This document shows, in pieces, positions 45,231-54,219 of a stretch of DNA of 64,000 nt. A program made the translations under genes and the position numbers. The notes beneath the pieces are model-generated. The model saw nothing but the letters and a program-made list of their open reading frames with translations, made no database searches and was not told where the DNA came from. How positions within the stretch are numbered: position 1 is the stretch's first letter; each line of letters opens with the position of its first letter. The stretch comes from Ignatzschineria rhizosphaerae (lineage in GTDB: Bacteria; Pseudomonadota; Gammaproteobacteria; Cardiobacteriales; Wohlfahrtiimonadaceae): assembly GCF_022655595.1 (NCBI RefSeq), contig NZ_CP093379.1:740501-804500 (forward strand). Direction: 5' to 3'.

Positions 45231-46700
45231 CTACAATTGAGTGAAATCTTGAATGTTAAATTGATTGACGAGAGCTTTGTACTCAGCAACGGTACCAGAC
45301 CAGTTATTAATAATTTTACCTTCTTTATTTTTATACCAACTTGAGCAGGATGTTGAAAAAGCAGTTTCTTTCAGGTTTGTTTGTAATTGCTTGTTGAAAT
45401 CAGAATAAATTTCCTCGTTAATTGTGATAGCAGGAATTTTCTTTTCTTCTAGCTCCTCAATAGCTTGAACAATATAGTGTAATTGTAGCTCTATCATTAG
45501 TAAGATGGAGTTGTGGTTTAGATTGGTATTAGGGCCATAGATTAAAAACATATTTGGAAAATGTGGAACTGTAATACCTAAATAAGCAGAAGCCCCTGTT
45601 TCCCAATAATCAGATAAGGTAATGTTATTAAGCCCCTCTATTTGTAAATTGCCGTGAAATGCTTGGCTTTTAAAACCAGTACCAAAAATCACGACATCAG
45701 CAGGGTGTTTTTTACCATCAGTTGTAATAATTCCCTCTTCATAAAATTCTTGAATAGGAGTAGTTTCCAAATGAACATGAGGTAGCTGCAGTGCAGGATA
45801 GTAATGGCTTGTTCTTAAGATTCGTTTGCAACCGTATTCATAATCAGGGGTGAGTTTTTCTCGAAGGATGGGATCTTTAATTGTCTCATTGAGGTAGTTT
45901 TTAGCTTCTTGCATTCCTAGCTTTTGAGCATCAGATCCCTGTGTTAGCACTGAAAATCCGGATTCTCGCATATCAAAAAGCTCTTTTCGACTTTGCATAA
46001 AAGTTTCTGGATTTTCTTCAAATTGATTAAGTTCCTCCTCTGTAAAAACAACTTGTTGTCTGGGTAGTATCCAGTTAGCAGATCTTTGGAAAATAGTAAG
46101 ATCTTTAGTAACTGGTGCAATTTCAGGAATATATTGAACTGCACTTGCTGCAGCCCCGATGCTTGCCACTTTTTTATCTTTTAAGTCAACGGCATAGTCC
46201 CATCTAGCAGAGTGAAAATATTGTCCTTTAAAGGTATTTAATCCTTTAAAGTCAGGGATGCTAGGGGTATTTAATTGTCCCCATGCAGGAATAAAGTATT
46301 GAGAGGTAATTTCTTTTGTTTCATTAATTATAAATTGCCAAACATGTTGCTCTTGATCCCAGGTTGCTTTGGTGATTTCTGCATTTAAAATGATATGGTC
46401 TCTTAACTGGTATTCTTCAATAAGAGCATTCATATAATTAATAAATTCTGGTTGATCTGCATAGAGCCTACTAACTCGTAAATGAGGAAAAAACTGGTAG
46501 CAATAAAGATGAGATTGGGTATCGCAAGCGGCGCCTGGGTAAATGTTATCTCTCCAAACGCCACCAATATCTGCGCCTTTTTCAATAATGATGAAATCAT
46601 TGAAGCCAGCTTTTTTTAATTGAGCTGCCATTCCAAGCCCACCAAAGCCTGCGCCAAGAATGACAATTTTATGCTGAGAATGATTGACTAGTTGATTCAT
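45231..46700 (-). CDS. Baeyer-Villiger-type flavin monooxygenase
   Basis: A 489-residue FAD/NADPH monooxygenase. FAD loop ILGAGFGGLGMAA (about residues 14-26), GGVWRDNIYPGAACD (about 46-60), the Baeyer-Villiger fingerprint FKGQYFHSARWDY (about 156-168; FxGxxxHxxxW), and a second Rossmann loop SIGAAASAVQ. The ATG at 46700 has GGAGGATTAT directly upstream; a TTG at 46712 lies within that site and is rejected. The family inserts oxygen next to a carbonyl, giving an ester or lactone. It lies between an MHS-type carrier and an esterase, under LacI-type control. Substrate unknown. Confidence 0.9.
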   Translation of the reverse strand: MNQLVNHSQHKIVILGAGFGGLGMAAQLKKAGFNDFIIIEKGADIGGVWRDNIYPGAACDTQSHLYCYQFFPHLRVSRLYADQPEFINYMNALIEEYQLRDHIILNAEITKATWDQEQHVWQFIINETKEITSQYFIPAWGQLNTPSIPDFKGLNTFKGQYFHSARWDYAVDLKDKKVASIGAAASAVQYIPEIAPVTKDLTIFQRSANWILPRQQVVFTEEELNQFEENPETFMQSRKELFDMRESGFSVLTQGSDAQKLGMQEAKNYLNETIKDPILREKLTPDYEYGCKRILRTSHYYPALQLPHVHLETTPIQEFYEEGIITTDGKKHPADVVIFGTGFKSQAFHGNLQIEGLNNITLSDYWETGASAYLGITVPHFPNMFLIYGPNTNLNHNSILLMIELQLHYIVQAIEELEEKKIPAITINEEIYSDFNKQLQTNLKETAFSTSCSSWYKNKEGKIINNWSGTVAEYKALVNQFNIQDFTQL

Positions 46701-46723
46701 ATAATCCTCCAAATTTTTAATTA

Positions 46724-48073
46724 TTATGAGTTTTTTAATTCAGATAAAGAAGTTTCGTGCTGTTTATCAACTTCATATAAGGAAATACCCTTTGTTTCTT
46801 TAAACATAAATACAGAAGCTAAGGAGATAATGATAAGTGTCACAATATAGATCACAATTTGGTTTGTTCCATCATATGTTTTTAGTAAATAGACAGCGAT
46901 AATAGGGGCTAGGGATCCACCTAGGATAGAGGCAATTTGGTATGCCCAAGATGAGCCTGTATAGCGAACTCTTGTTGGAAATATTTCTGATAAAAATGCA
47001 GCCTGCGGGGCATAGCAGCAACCTTGCAAGAATAAACCTACACACATAGCAATGATGTATATAAAGAAATTATTACTATCTAAAGCAGGGAAGTAGAAGA
47101 AAATCCAGATAAACAGTCCAAGGTAACCATAAATAATAGTTTTTTTACGTCCAATCATATCTGCAAGATAACCACTAAAAATCATTGAGAAAAATTGGAA
47201 GGCATTTGCGATTGCTAATAACCATAAAATATTTGAATATTTTACATCATGGATGACAGCAAGATAGGTGATTGTAAAGACTACAATGATATAATACACC
47301 GCATTTTCAGCCATGCGCATTGTAACGGTTAAAATAGCTTCTTTAGGAAATGAGGTTAGTAATTCTTTAATACCTGATTGTTGCTTACTCTGTTTAATTT
47401 TTTTCTGTGCTTCTTGGAATATGGGGGCATCATGAATATTTCTTCTGATATAATATGCTAAGAAAATAATCAAAGCAGATAACCAGAATGCGACTCTCCA
47501 GCCCCAAGATAAAAATGCCTCGTCGGAAAGGAATATCGTCATACCAAATAATACAAGGCTAGCGATGAGGTTACCCATACAGGCTGCTGCTTGTGGGAAG
47601 CTTGCCCAGAAGCCACGTCTATTTTCAGGGCTATGTTCTGTAATTAATAGGACAGCTCCTCCCCATTCGCCTCCAACTGCAAATCCTTGGATAAAACGAA
47701 GTACAACTAATAAAATTGGCGCGGCGTATCCAATTGTGGCAAATCCAGGAAGTAATCCCATGGAGAAAGTCGAAACACCCATCATTAAGATACTAATTTG
47801 TAATAAACGCTTGCGTCCCAGTTTATCTCCAAAGTGTCCAAATACAATTCCTCCAATAGGACGAGCAAGGAATCCAATAGCATAGGTGCCAAAAGCAATT
47901 AAGATCCCATCTAAAGCTGTGCCTGCATTTGGGAAAAAGAGTTTGCCAAAGACTAAGGAACTGGCAATTCCGTATATAAAAAATTCATACCATTCAGCAA
48001 TGGTTCCCACCATAGATGCGGTAACGACCTGTTTAAAACTTTGCGTTTTTTTCACTTCCATTGTTTGGGTCAT
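46724..48073 (-). CDS. MFS transporter, metabolite:H+ symporter (MHS) type
   Basis: A 449-residue carrier with twelve membrane segments. The MHS signatures are IAEWYEFFIYGIASSLVF (about 20-37), ARPIGGIVFGHFGDKLGRK (about 72-90) and FIQGFAVGGEWGGA (about 127-140), as in ProP, KgtP and shikimate carriers. A long AGGAGGGGG lies before the ATG. It is the first gene of the leftward operon, and its promoter region contains two copies of the operator palindrome. It probably imports the compound degraded by the downstream enzymes. Confidence 0.9.
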   Translation of the reverse strand: MTQTMEVKKTQSFKQVVTASMVGTIAEWYEFFIYGIASSLVFGKLFFPNAGTALDGILIAFGTYAIGFLARPIGGIVFGHFGDKLGRKRLLQISILMMGVSTFSMGLLPGFATIGYAAPILLVVLRFIQGFAVGGEWGGAVLLITEHSPENRRGFWASFPQAAACMGNLIASLVLFGMTIFLSDEAFLSWGWRVAFWLSALIIFLAYYIRRNIHDAPIFQEAQKKIKQSKQQSGIKELLTSFPKEAILTVTMRMAENAVYYIIVVFTITYLAVIHDVKYSNILWLLAIANAFQFFSMIFSGYLADMIGRKKTIIYGYLGLFIWIFFYFPALDSNNFFIYIIAMCVGLFLQGCCYAPQAAFLSEIFPTRVRYTGSSWAYQIASILGGSLAPIIAVYLLKTYDGTNQIVIYIVTLIIISLASVFMFKETKGISLYEVDKQHETSLSELKNS

Positions 48074-48145
48074 AATATATCCCCCTCCTAGTTATTATTG
48101 TATCTGTAGCATTATTTAAGTGATGCCGTATTAATCTTTATAATT

Positions 48146-48161
48146 ATGAATACGTATTCAT
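48146..48161. promoter_or_regulatory. LacI-type operator 1
   Basis: ATGAATACGTATTCAT, a perfect 16-bp palindrome with the central CG typical of LacI-family sites, 73 bases upstream of the MFS start. Identical to the site at 49366. Confidence 0.8.
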
Positions 48162-48239
48162 TTATTGCGCAGTAAGAAATAATAGTCAAGCTTTTTAATC
48201 ATTTTATGGGCTATTTTTGGCTTTTTCTAGAAAGTTTAA

Positions 48240-48255
48240 ATGACAACGTATTCAT
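48240..48255. promoter_or_regulatory. LacI-type operator 2
   Basis: ATGACAACGTATTCAT, 14 of 16 positions identical to operator 1, 64 bases before the lacI-type gene start; suited to autoregulation and looping with operator 1, 94 bases away centre to centre. Confidence 0.75.
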
Positions 48256-48318
48256 TTAAGCTATAATTTGAGGTAGATATGCCTTATTAGATTTTATTTG
48301 CATCAATTGGAGAAAAGA

Positions 48319-49335
48319 GTGAAAAAAAATAAAAAAATATTAGAAGGAAGGGCATCTTCAATTAATGTTGCAAAACTTGCTAAAGTTTCTCAAGCCACTG
48401 TTTCTAGAGTGTTAAATCATCCTGATAAGGTAGGGGAAGAGACTAGGAATCGGGTATTAAAGGCGATTGAGGAGCTTAAATATGTTCCTAATCAAAATGC
48501 TCGAGACCTTGTTTCAGGATCTTCCAAAGTAATTACTTTGATTTCAGGACCATTAGAAAATCCTTTTTTCGTAGACTCAACGGCTTCAATTGTTCATTTT
48601 GCTACGGAAAAAGGCTATAAAGTGAATATTTATATTGTGGATGATTCAGATATAGAGGAGACATATAGACAAGCATTATCTAACCGCCCTGATGGTTTAA
48701 TAATGTCTTGTATTTTTTATGATGATCCTATTATCGAGCATTTAGAAAGATTAGATATCCCGTTTGTAACATTCAATCGTCGACATCGGCAGAAATTAAA
48801 TTATGTTGAATTTGATAATTATAGTGCCGCTAAACAAGCGTGCCATTTTCTATATGAGAAACAATATGACTCCATTTTTTGGGTAGGAGGTATGCTTGAT
48901 GTAAGTACCTTTAAATATCGTTTTAAAGGATTTAAAGACACTTACGAAGAGATTTACCAAAGTACGCTAAATCCTTTAGACTTTATGAATAAAAAAGTCA
49001 TTGATTATAATATGTTAAGGGAAAATATTTGGTATTGGTATCAGAAAAATCCGGGGAAGAAAGCCATTTTGGCTGCTACCGACTCTATTGCGATTAATTT
49101 GTTAAGTTTAACTAAGGAGATGGGATTATCCTGTCCTGATGAGGTAGGTATTATCGGCATTGATAATGTGGAATTAAGTAAGCATCCTTATATTAATTTA
49201 ACGACAGTTGGTGGAGCTCAAAACCTAGGCTTAATCGCTATTCAGGAGTTAATATATACAATTGAGCATCAATCGAATACCAATATTGCTTATACTATTT
49301 CGACACAGATATTTGATCGGGGAACGATAAAATAA
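48319..49335 (+). CDS. LacI-family transcriptional repressor
   Basis: A 338-residue regulator with the LacI HTH (about residues 13-60; INVAKLAKVSQATVSRVLNH then VLKAIEELKYVPNQNAR) and a periplasmic-binding-protein effector domain (about 70-335). The GTG at 48319 has TTGGAG six bases upstream; a TTG at 48298 would add seven residues without a site. Divergent from the MFS-monooxygenase operon and followed by an iron alcohol dehydrogenase, with matching operators in front of all three transcripts. The effector is likely the imported compound or a breakdown product. Confidence 0.9.
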   Translation: MKKNKKILEGRASSINVAKLAKVSQATVSRVLNHPDKVGEETRNRVLKAIEELKYVPNQNARDLVSGSSKVITLISGPLENPFFVDSTASIVHFATEKGYKVNIYIVDDSDIEETYRQALSNRPDGLIMSCIFYDDPIIEHLERLDIPFVTFNRRHRQKLNYVEFDNYSAAKQACHFLYEKQYDSIFWVGGMLDVSTFKYRFKGFKDTYEEIYQSTLNPLDFMNKKVIDYNMLRENIWYWYQKNPGKKAILAATDSIAINLLSLTKEMGLSCPDEVGIIGIDNVELSKHPYINLTTVGGAQNLGLIAIQELIYTIEHQSNTNIAYTISTQIFDRGTIK

Positions 49336-49365
49336 ATTGACCCTCATTTTTTTGTTGTGCTATAC

Positions 49366-49381
49366 ATGAATACGTATTCAT
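49366..49381. promoter_or_regulatory. LacI-type operator 3
   Basis: ATGAATACGTATTCAT, identical to operator 1, 59 bases before the iron alcohol dehydrogenase start, linking that gene to the same regulon. Confidence 0.8.
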
Positions 49382-49424
49382 TTTTAGGTGTGTTCATAAA
49401 TAATAACCAATGGGGATGATAGTT

Positions 49425-50582
49425 ATGCTATTAAAAACAACAATGTTGACTAATACTTACCATGGATGGGGAGCTTTAGATTCATTGCCACAACTCGTAG
49501 AGCCTTTCCACGTAAAGACAATTTTATTAATAATAGATCCTTTTTTAAAAAATAATGATTTATTCGAGAAGCTAATGCTTTTGTTGGCTCCCTATGAAGT
49601 TGTTATTTTTGATCAAATAACAACTGAACCAACCCTAGAACAGGCGGAGAGTTTAGTAAAATTTGCTAAAAATTCTAATTGTGATTTGGTCGTTGGACTA
49701 GGGGGGGGGAGTGTTTTAGATGTAGCAAAGTTGGTTGCAGTGCTAGTAACGCATGAAGGAAATGTTGTTGAATATTTAAATTTAAGTGGGCATAAAAAAT
49801 TAAAGGATAAAGGTATTCCTAAAATCATTATCCCAACAACTTCTGGTACAGGCTCAGAAGTTACAAATATCTCTGTTTTATCTTTAGAAGGTAGTAAAGA
49901 TGTCGTTTCTCATGATTATTTGTTAGCTGATATTGCGATATTAGATCCAAAATTAACAGTTACGGTTCCACCGAAGGTTACAGCGGCAACAGGCATTGAT
50001 GCCTTAACTCATGCAATTGAAAGTTATTTATCGGTTAATTCTAATCCTATTACAGAAGGTTTAGCTTTACATGCAATTTTCCTAATTACTAGATCTCTGA
50101 GTGACGTTGTATTTAATGGAAGTAATAAAGCTGCAAGGATAGATTTAAGCTACGGTAGTTATTTAGCAGGATTATCTTTTTTTAATGCTGGTGTTGGGGG
50201 GGTGCATGCTTTGGCCTATCCTTTAGGTGGGCAATATGGAATTAGTCATGGGGAGTCAAACGCATTATTACTTCCTTATGTGCTTAACTATATTAGGTCA
50301 TCATGTATTGATAAACTGCGTGATATTTATGTAGCAATGGGATTTGAAATAGGAAGTAATGATAATGAGCAGGTTTCAAAATGGTGTATTAAAGCGATTG
50401 AAGATTTGATTACAGATATTGGTATTCCTAATACACTGCAGGCTTTTGATATCCCTGAATCAGGCTTGGTAAAACTAGCAGAAGATGCAATTAAGCAAAC
50501 CCGCTTATTAGCGAGAAGCCCAATGGAACTCTCTTTTGAAGATATTTTAAATATTTATCAGAACGCTTGGAAGGGGATGTAG
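49425..50582 (+). CDS. Iron-containing alcohol dehydrogenase
   Basis: A 385-residue group-III alcohol dehydrogenase. The NAD loop GLGGGSVLDVAK lies near residue 90, and PTTSGTGSEVTNISV follows. The metal ligands are intact: Asp and His in GIDALTHAIESY, His in GVHALAYPLGG and His in SHGESNALLLPY. The ATG at 49425 has GGGGA nine bases upstream; ATGs at 49410 and 49416 are alternatives. The gene has runs of nine and seven G in its coding sequence. In this regulon it could oxidise a hydroxy-acid or alcohol released by the esterase, as hydroxyacid dehydrogenases do in cyclic-ketone pathways; this is inferred. Confidence 0.88.
   Translation: MLLKTTMLTNTYHGWGALDSLPQLVEPFHVKTILLIIDPFLKNNDLFEKLMLLLAPYEVVIFDQITTEPTLEQAESLVKFAKNSNCDLVVGLGGGSVLDVAKLVAVLVTHEGNVVEYLNLSGHKKLKDKGIPKIIIPTTSGTGSEVTNISVLSLEGSKDVVSHDYLLADIAILDPKLTVTVPPKVTAATGIDALTHAIESYLSVNSNPITEGLALHAIFLITRSLSDVVFNGSNKAARIDLSYGSYLAGLSFFNAGVGGVHALAYPLGGQYGISHGESNALLLPYVLNYIRSSCIDKLRDIYVAMGFEIGSNDNEQVSKWCIKAIEDLITDIGIPNTLQAFDIPESGLVKLAEDAIKQTRLLARSPMELSFEDILNIYQNAWKGM
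49701..49709 (+). repeat. G9 homopolymer inside the iron alcohol dehydrogenase gene
   Basis: Nine consecutive G encode the Gly-Gly-Gly of the nucleotide-binding loop. A change of one or two G would shift the frame near residue 93. A G7 run follows at 50196-50202. Confidence 0.9.
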
Positions 50583-50619
50583 TTGAGAAAGATAGATTAG
50601 TTCAAGTTTTAAATTTAAA

Positions 50620-50656
50620 AGCATTCAATGGTTCATTTGGATGCTCTTTTATTTTT
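50620..50656 (+). terminator. Probable terminator after the alcohol dehydrogenase
   Basis: AGCATTCAATG pairs imperfectly with CATTTGGATGCT and is followed by a T-rich tract. Confidence 0.6.
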
Positions 50657-50760
50657 ATTGTAAAAATAAGTAAATAGTAATATCTTCTGCTAAAATATCT
50701 CCCAATTTTTTGGAATTAATTTTATAAAAAACGATTAATAAAATACATAGGGAAGTGAAT

Positions 50761-51696
50761 ATGAAAAAAATGCTTATAATCGGCATTTTAGGGGGAATTT
50801 TAATCGGCTGCGGTGATCGTGATGAGACTTATTTTTTTGAGAACCAAAAAGATGCGAAAGAGACTTTGAAAGCTTGTGAAAAGCGCTTAGAAACAGCGAT
50901 CACAAATGGTAATGAAAAGGAATTTAAAGCAACAATCGAGGATGCAGAATGTGTTGCAGCTGACTCTGCTATTAAAAAACAGCGCCAACTAACATATGAG
51001 AAAGAGCAAGCTGAGCGTGAACGCTTACGTAAGATTGAAGAAGTAAAGCGCTTACAAGTTATTGCAGAGGCTAAAGCCAAAATAGTTGCAGAGCACACAG
51101 GGAAGAGTTGGCAGCAAAATATCTCTGAGTATTTTAAAAAAGAATGTACAACAGGTTTTATGCAAACGCCAACAATAGAGTGTGCTGCTTGGGAAGAGTA
51201 TTATCATGATGCTGTAACAGAAGGAAAGAGATTACTTTCACAATTTTCCTTTGATGAGCTTAAGGCTAAGAAACAGGAGTTTTGTAATTTAGATCAGCGC
51301 CGGGGTTCTGCTTGCAGTGTTTGGACCGAAGCTCGAGATGAAAAAGGTCGTGAAGGATTAAAAGGTTTAGATCTATTGGCATTAGAGCGTGCAAAAATGG
51401 ATTATTGTGATGATCAATTAATGTTCTCAACCCTTTGTCAAACTTGGAAAAATGTTTGGAACAGTAAAAGTGATGAACTTGTGAAGCTTTTAACAAATGA
51501 TGATGATCTTTTCATGGAGAATTACAATACTTGTTTTAATGAAATTCAGCAGATCCAAAATTCAGATAAATCGTGGTTTGAAAAATCGGATGGGGAGAGT
51601 GCTATTAGAAATATGAGCCCTTGCACACAAGCAGCAACCGCCTATCAGCGCCGAGGGATGGGCTATAATCCTTATCAACAAGCTGTTGTGAAATAA
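50761..51696 (+). CDS. Lipoprotein of unknown function with Cys-rich helical repeats
   Basis: A 311-residue predicted lipoprotein: short signal peptide and lipobox LIGC (about residues 14-17). A helical charged region (about 60-110, likely coiled coil) follows, and then two or three similar segments built around paired cysteines (KQEFCNLDQRRGSACSVW and KMDYCDDQLMFSTLCQTW). The first part after the lipobox weakly resembles EexN-type lipoproteins, but no function is assigned. The ATG at 50761 has AGGGA seven bases upstream; a GTG at 50755 is the alternative. Confidence 0.7.
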   Translation: MKKMLIIGILGGILIGCGDRDETYFFENQKDAKETLKACEKRLETAITNGNEKEFKATIEDAECVAADSAIKKQRQLTYEKEQAERERLRKIEEVKRLQVIAEAKAKIVAEHTGKSWQQNISEYFKKECTTGFMQTPTIECAAWEEYYHDAVTEGKRLLSQFSFDELKAKKQEFCNLDQRRGSACSVWTEARDEKGREGLKGLDLLALERAKMDYCDDQLMFSTLCQTWKNVWNSKSDELVKLLTNDDDLFMENYNTCFNEIQQIQNSDKSWFEKSDGESAIRNMSPCTQAATAYQRRGMGYNPYQQAVVK

Positions 51697-51757
51697 GCGT
51701 TTAGTGAGATCTCGATCTTGATAAGATAAAATCCGTTTATTTTAAAGGATCTATATT

Positions 51758-51792
51758 AAAGGGCATTTTAACTGAGTGAAATGCCCTTTTTT
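51758..51792. terminator. Terminator between convergent lipoprotein and nadC genes
   Basis: AAAGGGCATTT and AAATGCCCTTT arms with an 8-base loop, followed by TTTT on the plus strand. Confidence 0.85.
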
Positions 51793-51830
51793 AAAGCTCA
51801 TTATTTTGCTTATCTATTTTTAGAGCCGCT

Positions 51831-52682
51831 CTATAAAAAATCAAAACCTATATCGAGAGACTTCACACTATGGGTTAACGAGCCCATGGCAATAAAATTA
51901 ACGCCCGTTTCAGCAACGGCTTTGATGGTTTCAGGCGAGATGCCACCTGATGCTTCAGTTTGGCATTTACCTTTACAAAGCGTTACAGCTTTGCGTAACG
52001 TTTCTGGAGGCATGTTATCAAGGAGTACTAGATCGATTCCTTCTTTTAAGGCAAGCTCAAGTTGTGCTAGGGTATCGACTTCAACTTCTACAGGGATAAG
52101 ATGTCCGGCAAAGGCCTTTGCTTTTTGTATTGCAGTGGAGATATTGCCGGCAATGGCGATATGATTATCTTTAATTAAAATGGCATCATCAAGCCCCATA
52201 CGGTGATTTCGTCCGCCACCAACTCGAACGGCATATTTTTGTAATGCTCTTAATCCTGGTAAAGTTTTACGTGTGCAAGTAATTTCAACGGGATAGGCTT
52301 TAACCATCTTTTTAATATGGGCAACTTGTGTTGCGATGCCGCTTAAATGCGTCACGAAGTTAAGCGCTGTTCGCTCGGCTGTTAGCAATGCTTGTGCATT
52401 GCCTTTGACAACAGCTAGAGTCATGTTCGGGGTAATAGGATTACCATCTTTGACCTTTGATATGAATTCAATTTGAGGATCAATCAGGTGAAAAGCGATT
52501 CTTGCAAGGTCAATACCAGCAAGAATACCAGACTCTCTTGAAACAATATGGAGCGTTGCTAATTGCTGAGATTCAATAATAGCAATGCTAGTAATATCTC
52601 CTCGTCTACCAAGATCTTCTTTGAGTGCCTCTTCAACATAAGGTTTGAGGAGCAGATCTGGAAGTGGGCTAATATCGTTCAT
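51831..52682 (-). CDS. nadC: Nicotinate-nucleotide pyrophosphorylase (quinolinate phosphoribosyltransferase)
   Basis: Converts quinolinate and PRPP to nicotinate mononucleotide, the last dedicated step of de novo NAD synthesis. The 283-residue enzyme has ALLTAERTALNFVTHLSGIA (about 96-115), TCTRKTLPGLRALQKYAV (about 135-152), GGGRNHRMGLDDAILIKDNH and the barrel segment EASGGISPETIKAVAETGV. AAGGAG precedes the ATG. Upstream lies a 13-bp-arm palindrome whose core matches the one before nadA. Confidence 0.97.
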   Translation of the reverse strand: MNDISPLPDLLLKPYVEEALKEDLGRRGDITSIAIIESQQLATLHIVSRESGILAGIDLARIAFHLIDPQIEFISKVKDGNPITPNMTLAVVKGNAQALLTAERTALNFVTHLSGIATQVAHIKKMVKAYPVEITCTRKTLPGLRALQKYAVRVGGGRNHRMGLDDAILIKDNHIAIAGNISTAIQKAKAFAGHLIPVEVEVDTLAQLELALKEGIDLVLLDNMPPETLRKAVTLCKGKCQTEASGGISPETIKAVAETGVNFIAMGSLTHSVKSLDIGFDFL

Positions 52683-52753
52683 AACATCTCCTTCGATGGG
52701 TGATCTCTATTAATGGGAAGTCACAATATAGGTTTAATGACCTTGTTATTGAA

Positions 52754-52782
52754 AATAATATGCTCACAATGAGCATATTATT
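52754..52782. promoter_or_regulatory. NadQ-type operator before nadC
   Basis: AATAATATGCTCA-CAA-TGAGCATATTATT, perfect 13-bp arms. The core ATATGCTC-N5-GAGCATAT (52758-52778) matches the site before nadA in sequence and spacing. It lies 72 bases before the nadC start. Confidence 0.75.
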
Positions 52783-52968
52783 TTATAGATCTTTTCTCAA
52801 CTATTAAATATTTTAAACTTTAAAGAAGTTCCCATTTTTGGCTGAGATCAAAATATTAAGTCTATTGCTTCAATGTGTTATGGGTTTAAGGGCGGATATT
52901 GCGCTGTTGTTAATTGGTCTCTTTGCGTAGCAGGGGTTTGTAGTCGCTATTGCGTTACATTAAAAATC

Positions 52969-52995
52969 TATATATGCTCTTATTGAGTATATATA
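52969..52995. promoter_or_regulatory. NadQ-type operator before nadA
   Basis: TATATATGCTC-TTATT-GAGTATATATA; the core ATATGCTC-N5-GAGTATAT (52972-52992) differs from the nadC site by one base in the arms. It lies 50 bases before the nadA start. Confidence 0.75.
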
Positions 52996-53045
52996 AAGCT
53001 TTCAGAAGAAAGCGGGATCATGGTCTTTTTATGGAGGAAGAAATC

Positions 53046-54206
53046 ATGGGATATCAAGCTCGAAAGAGTATCGACAATAATGATTTAAAATCATCAGCTA
53101 GTTCATCATCTAAATGGAAGATCAGTGATGCCTTTGCCAAAGCAGAAGCCGAGATAGTATTAGAAATTTCTGATGAGGAAAAAAGCGCCTTAATCAGTAA
53201 GATTGAACAATTATTAAAAAAGCATGATGCGACTTTAATTGCGCATTACTATACCGATCCTGAAATACAAGCATTAGCAGAAAAGAGCGGGGGATGCGTG
53301 GCTGATTCTTTAGAGATGGCCCGTTTTGGACGAGACACATCATCACAAACATTGGTGGTTGCAGGCGTGAGGTTTATGGGGGAAACGGCAAAAATTTTAA
53401 GCCCTCATAAAAAAGTTCTAATGGTAGATATAAATGCGACTTGCTCCTTAGATTTAGGTTGTCCGAGTGATGATTTTTCTAATTTTTGCGATCAATACCC
53501 TGATCGTACAGTTGTGGTTTATGCTAATACGAGTGCAAAAGTGAAAGCTCGGGCAGATTGGGTAGTAACTTCTAGTATCGGGCTTGAAATCGTGAAATAT
53601 CTTCACGAAAAGGGTGAGAAAATTATTTGGGGGCCTGATCGGCATTTAGGGCGCTATATTGCGAAAGAAACAGGCGCTGATATGGTTTTATGGCAGGGCG
53701 ATTGCATCGTTCATGATGAGTTCAAAGCAAGTGGCTTAGCGCTTTATCGGGAAAAGTATCCGAATGCTAAAGTACTTGTCCATCCTGAATCACCAGAAAG
53801 GGTTGTAAAGCAAGCAGATATCATTGGTTCAACCTCTCAATTAATTGCAGCGGCAAAAAAGCTCACTACCAAGCAATTAATTGTGGCCACAGATCAGGGG
53901 ATTTTTTATAAAATGCAGCAAGCGGTGCCAGAGAAGGAGCTACTGATCGCACCAACTGCCGGCAATAGTGCAACTTGTAAGAGCTGTGCGATGTGTCCTT
54001 GGATGGGAATGAATACTCTTACAAAATTATCTAGTGTATTAGAGCATGGCGAGAATGAGATCTTTATCGAGGAGAATATTCGTCAAGAAGCCAAAAAGAG
54101 TTTAGATCGTATGTTGGCATTTGCGGATAATACTAAAATCAATATCAGAGCTAGTGGTGATCTAAGCCAAGATCACACTCTTTTTGCTAATATTGGTCCT
54201 GCTTAA
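53046..54206 (+). CDS. nadA: Quinolinate synthase A
   Basis: Condenses iminoaspartate with dihydroxyacetone phosphate to quinolinate; a cytoplasmic 4Fe-4S enzyme. The 386-residue protein shows [16 protein letters not shown] (about 66-81). The cluster cysteines appear in [23 protein letters not shown] and [15 protein letters not shown] (about 310-324). MLVDI-type and HPESP loops are also present. The ATG at 53046 has GGAGGAA seven bases upstream; an open frame reaching back to 52950 runs through the operator palindrome and is not used. nadB is not in the window. Confidence 0.96.
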   Translation: MGYQARKSIDNNDLKSSASSSSKWKISDAFAKAEAEIVLEISDEEKSALISKIEQLLKKHDATLIAHYYTDPEIQALAEKSGGCVADSLEMARFGRDTSSQTLVVAGVRFMGETAKILSPHKKVLMVDINATCSLDLGCPSDDFSNFCDQYPDRTVVVYANTSAKVKARADWVVTSSIGLEIVKYLHEKGEKIIWGPDRHLGRYIAKETGADMVLWQGDCIVHDEFKASGLALYREKYPNAKVLVHPESPERVVKQADIIGSTSQLIAAAKKLTTKQLIVATDQGIFYKMQQAVPEKELLIAPTAGNSATCKSCAMCPWMGMNTLTKLSSVLEHGENEIFIEENIRQEAKKSLDRMLAFADNTKINIRASGDLSQDHTLFANIGPA

Positions 54207-54219
54207 ATTAAGATTGAGT

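Noticed and set aside
52950-53045. N-terminal extension of NadA by 32 residues
   Set aside because: It runs through the operator palindrome at 52969-52995, and the ATG at 53046 has a strong GGAGGAA site.
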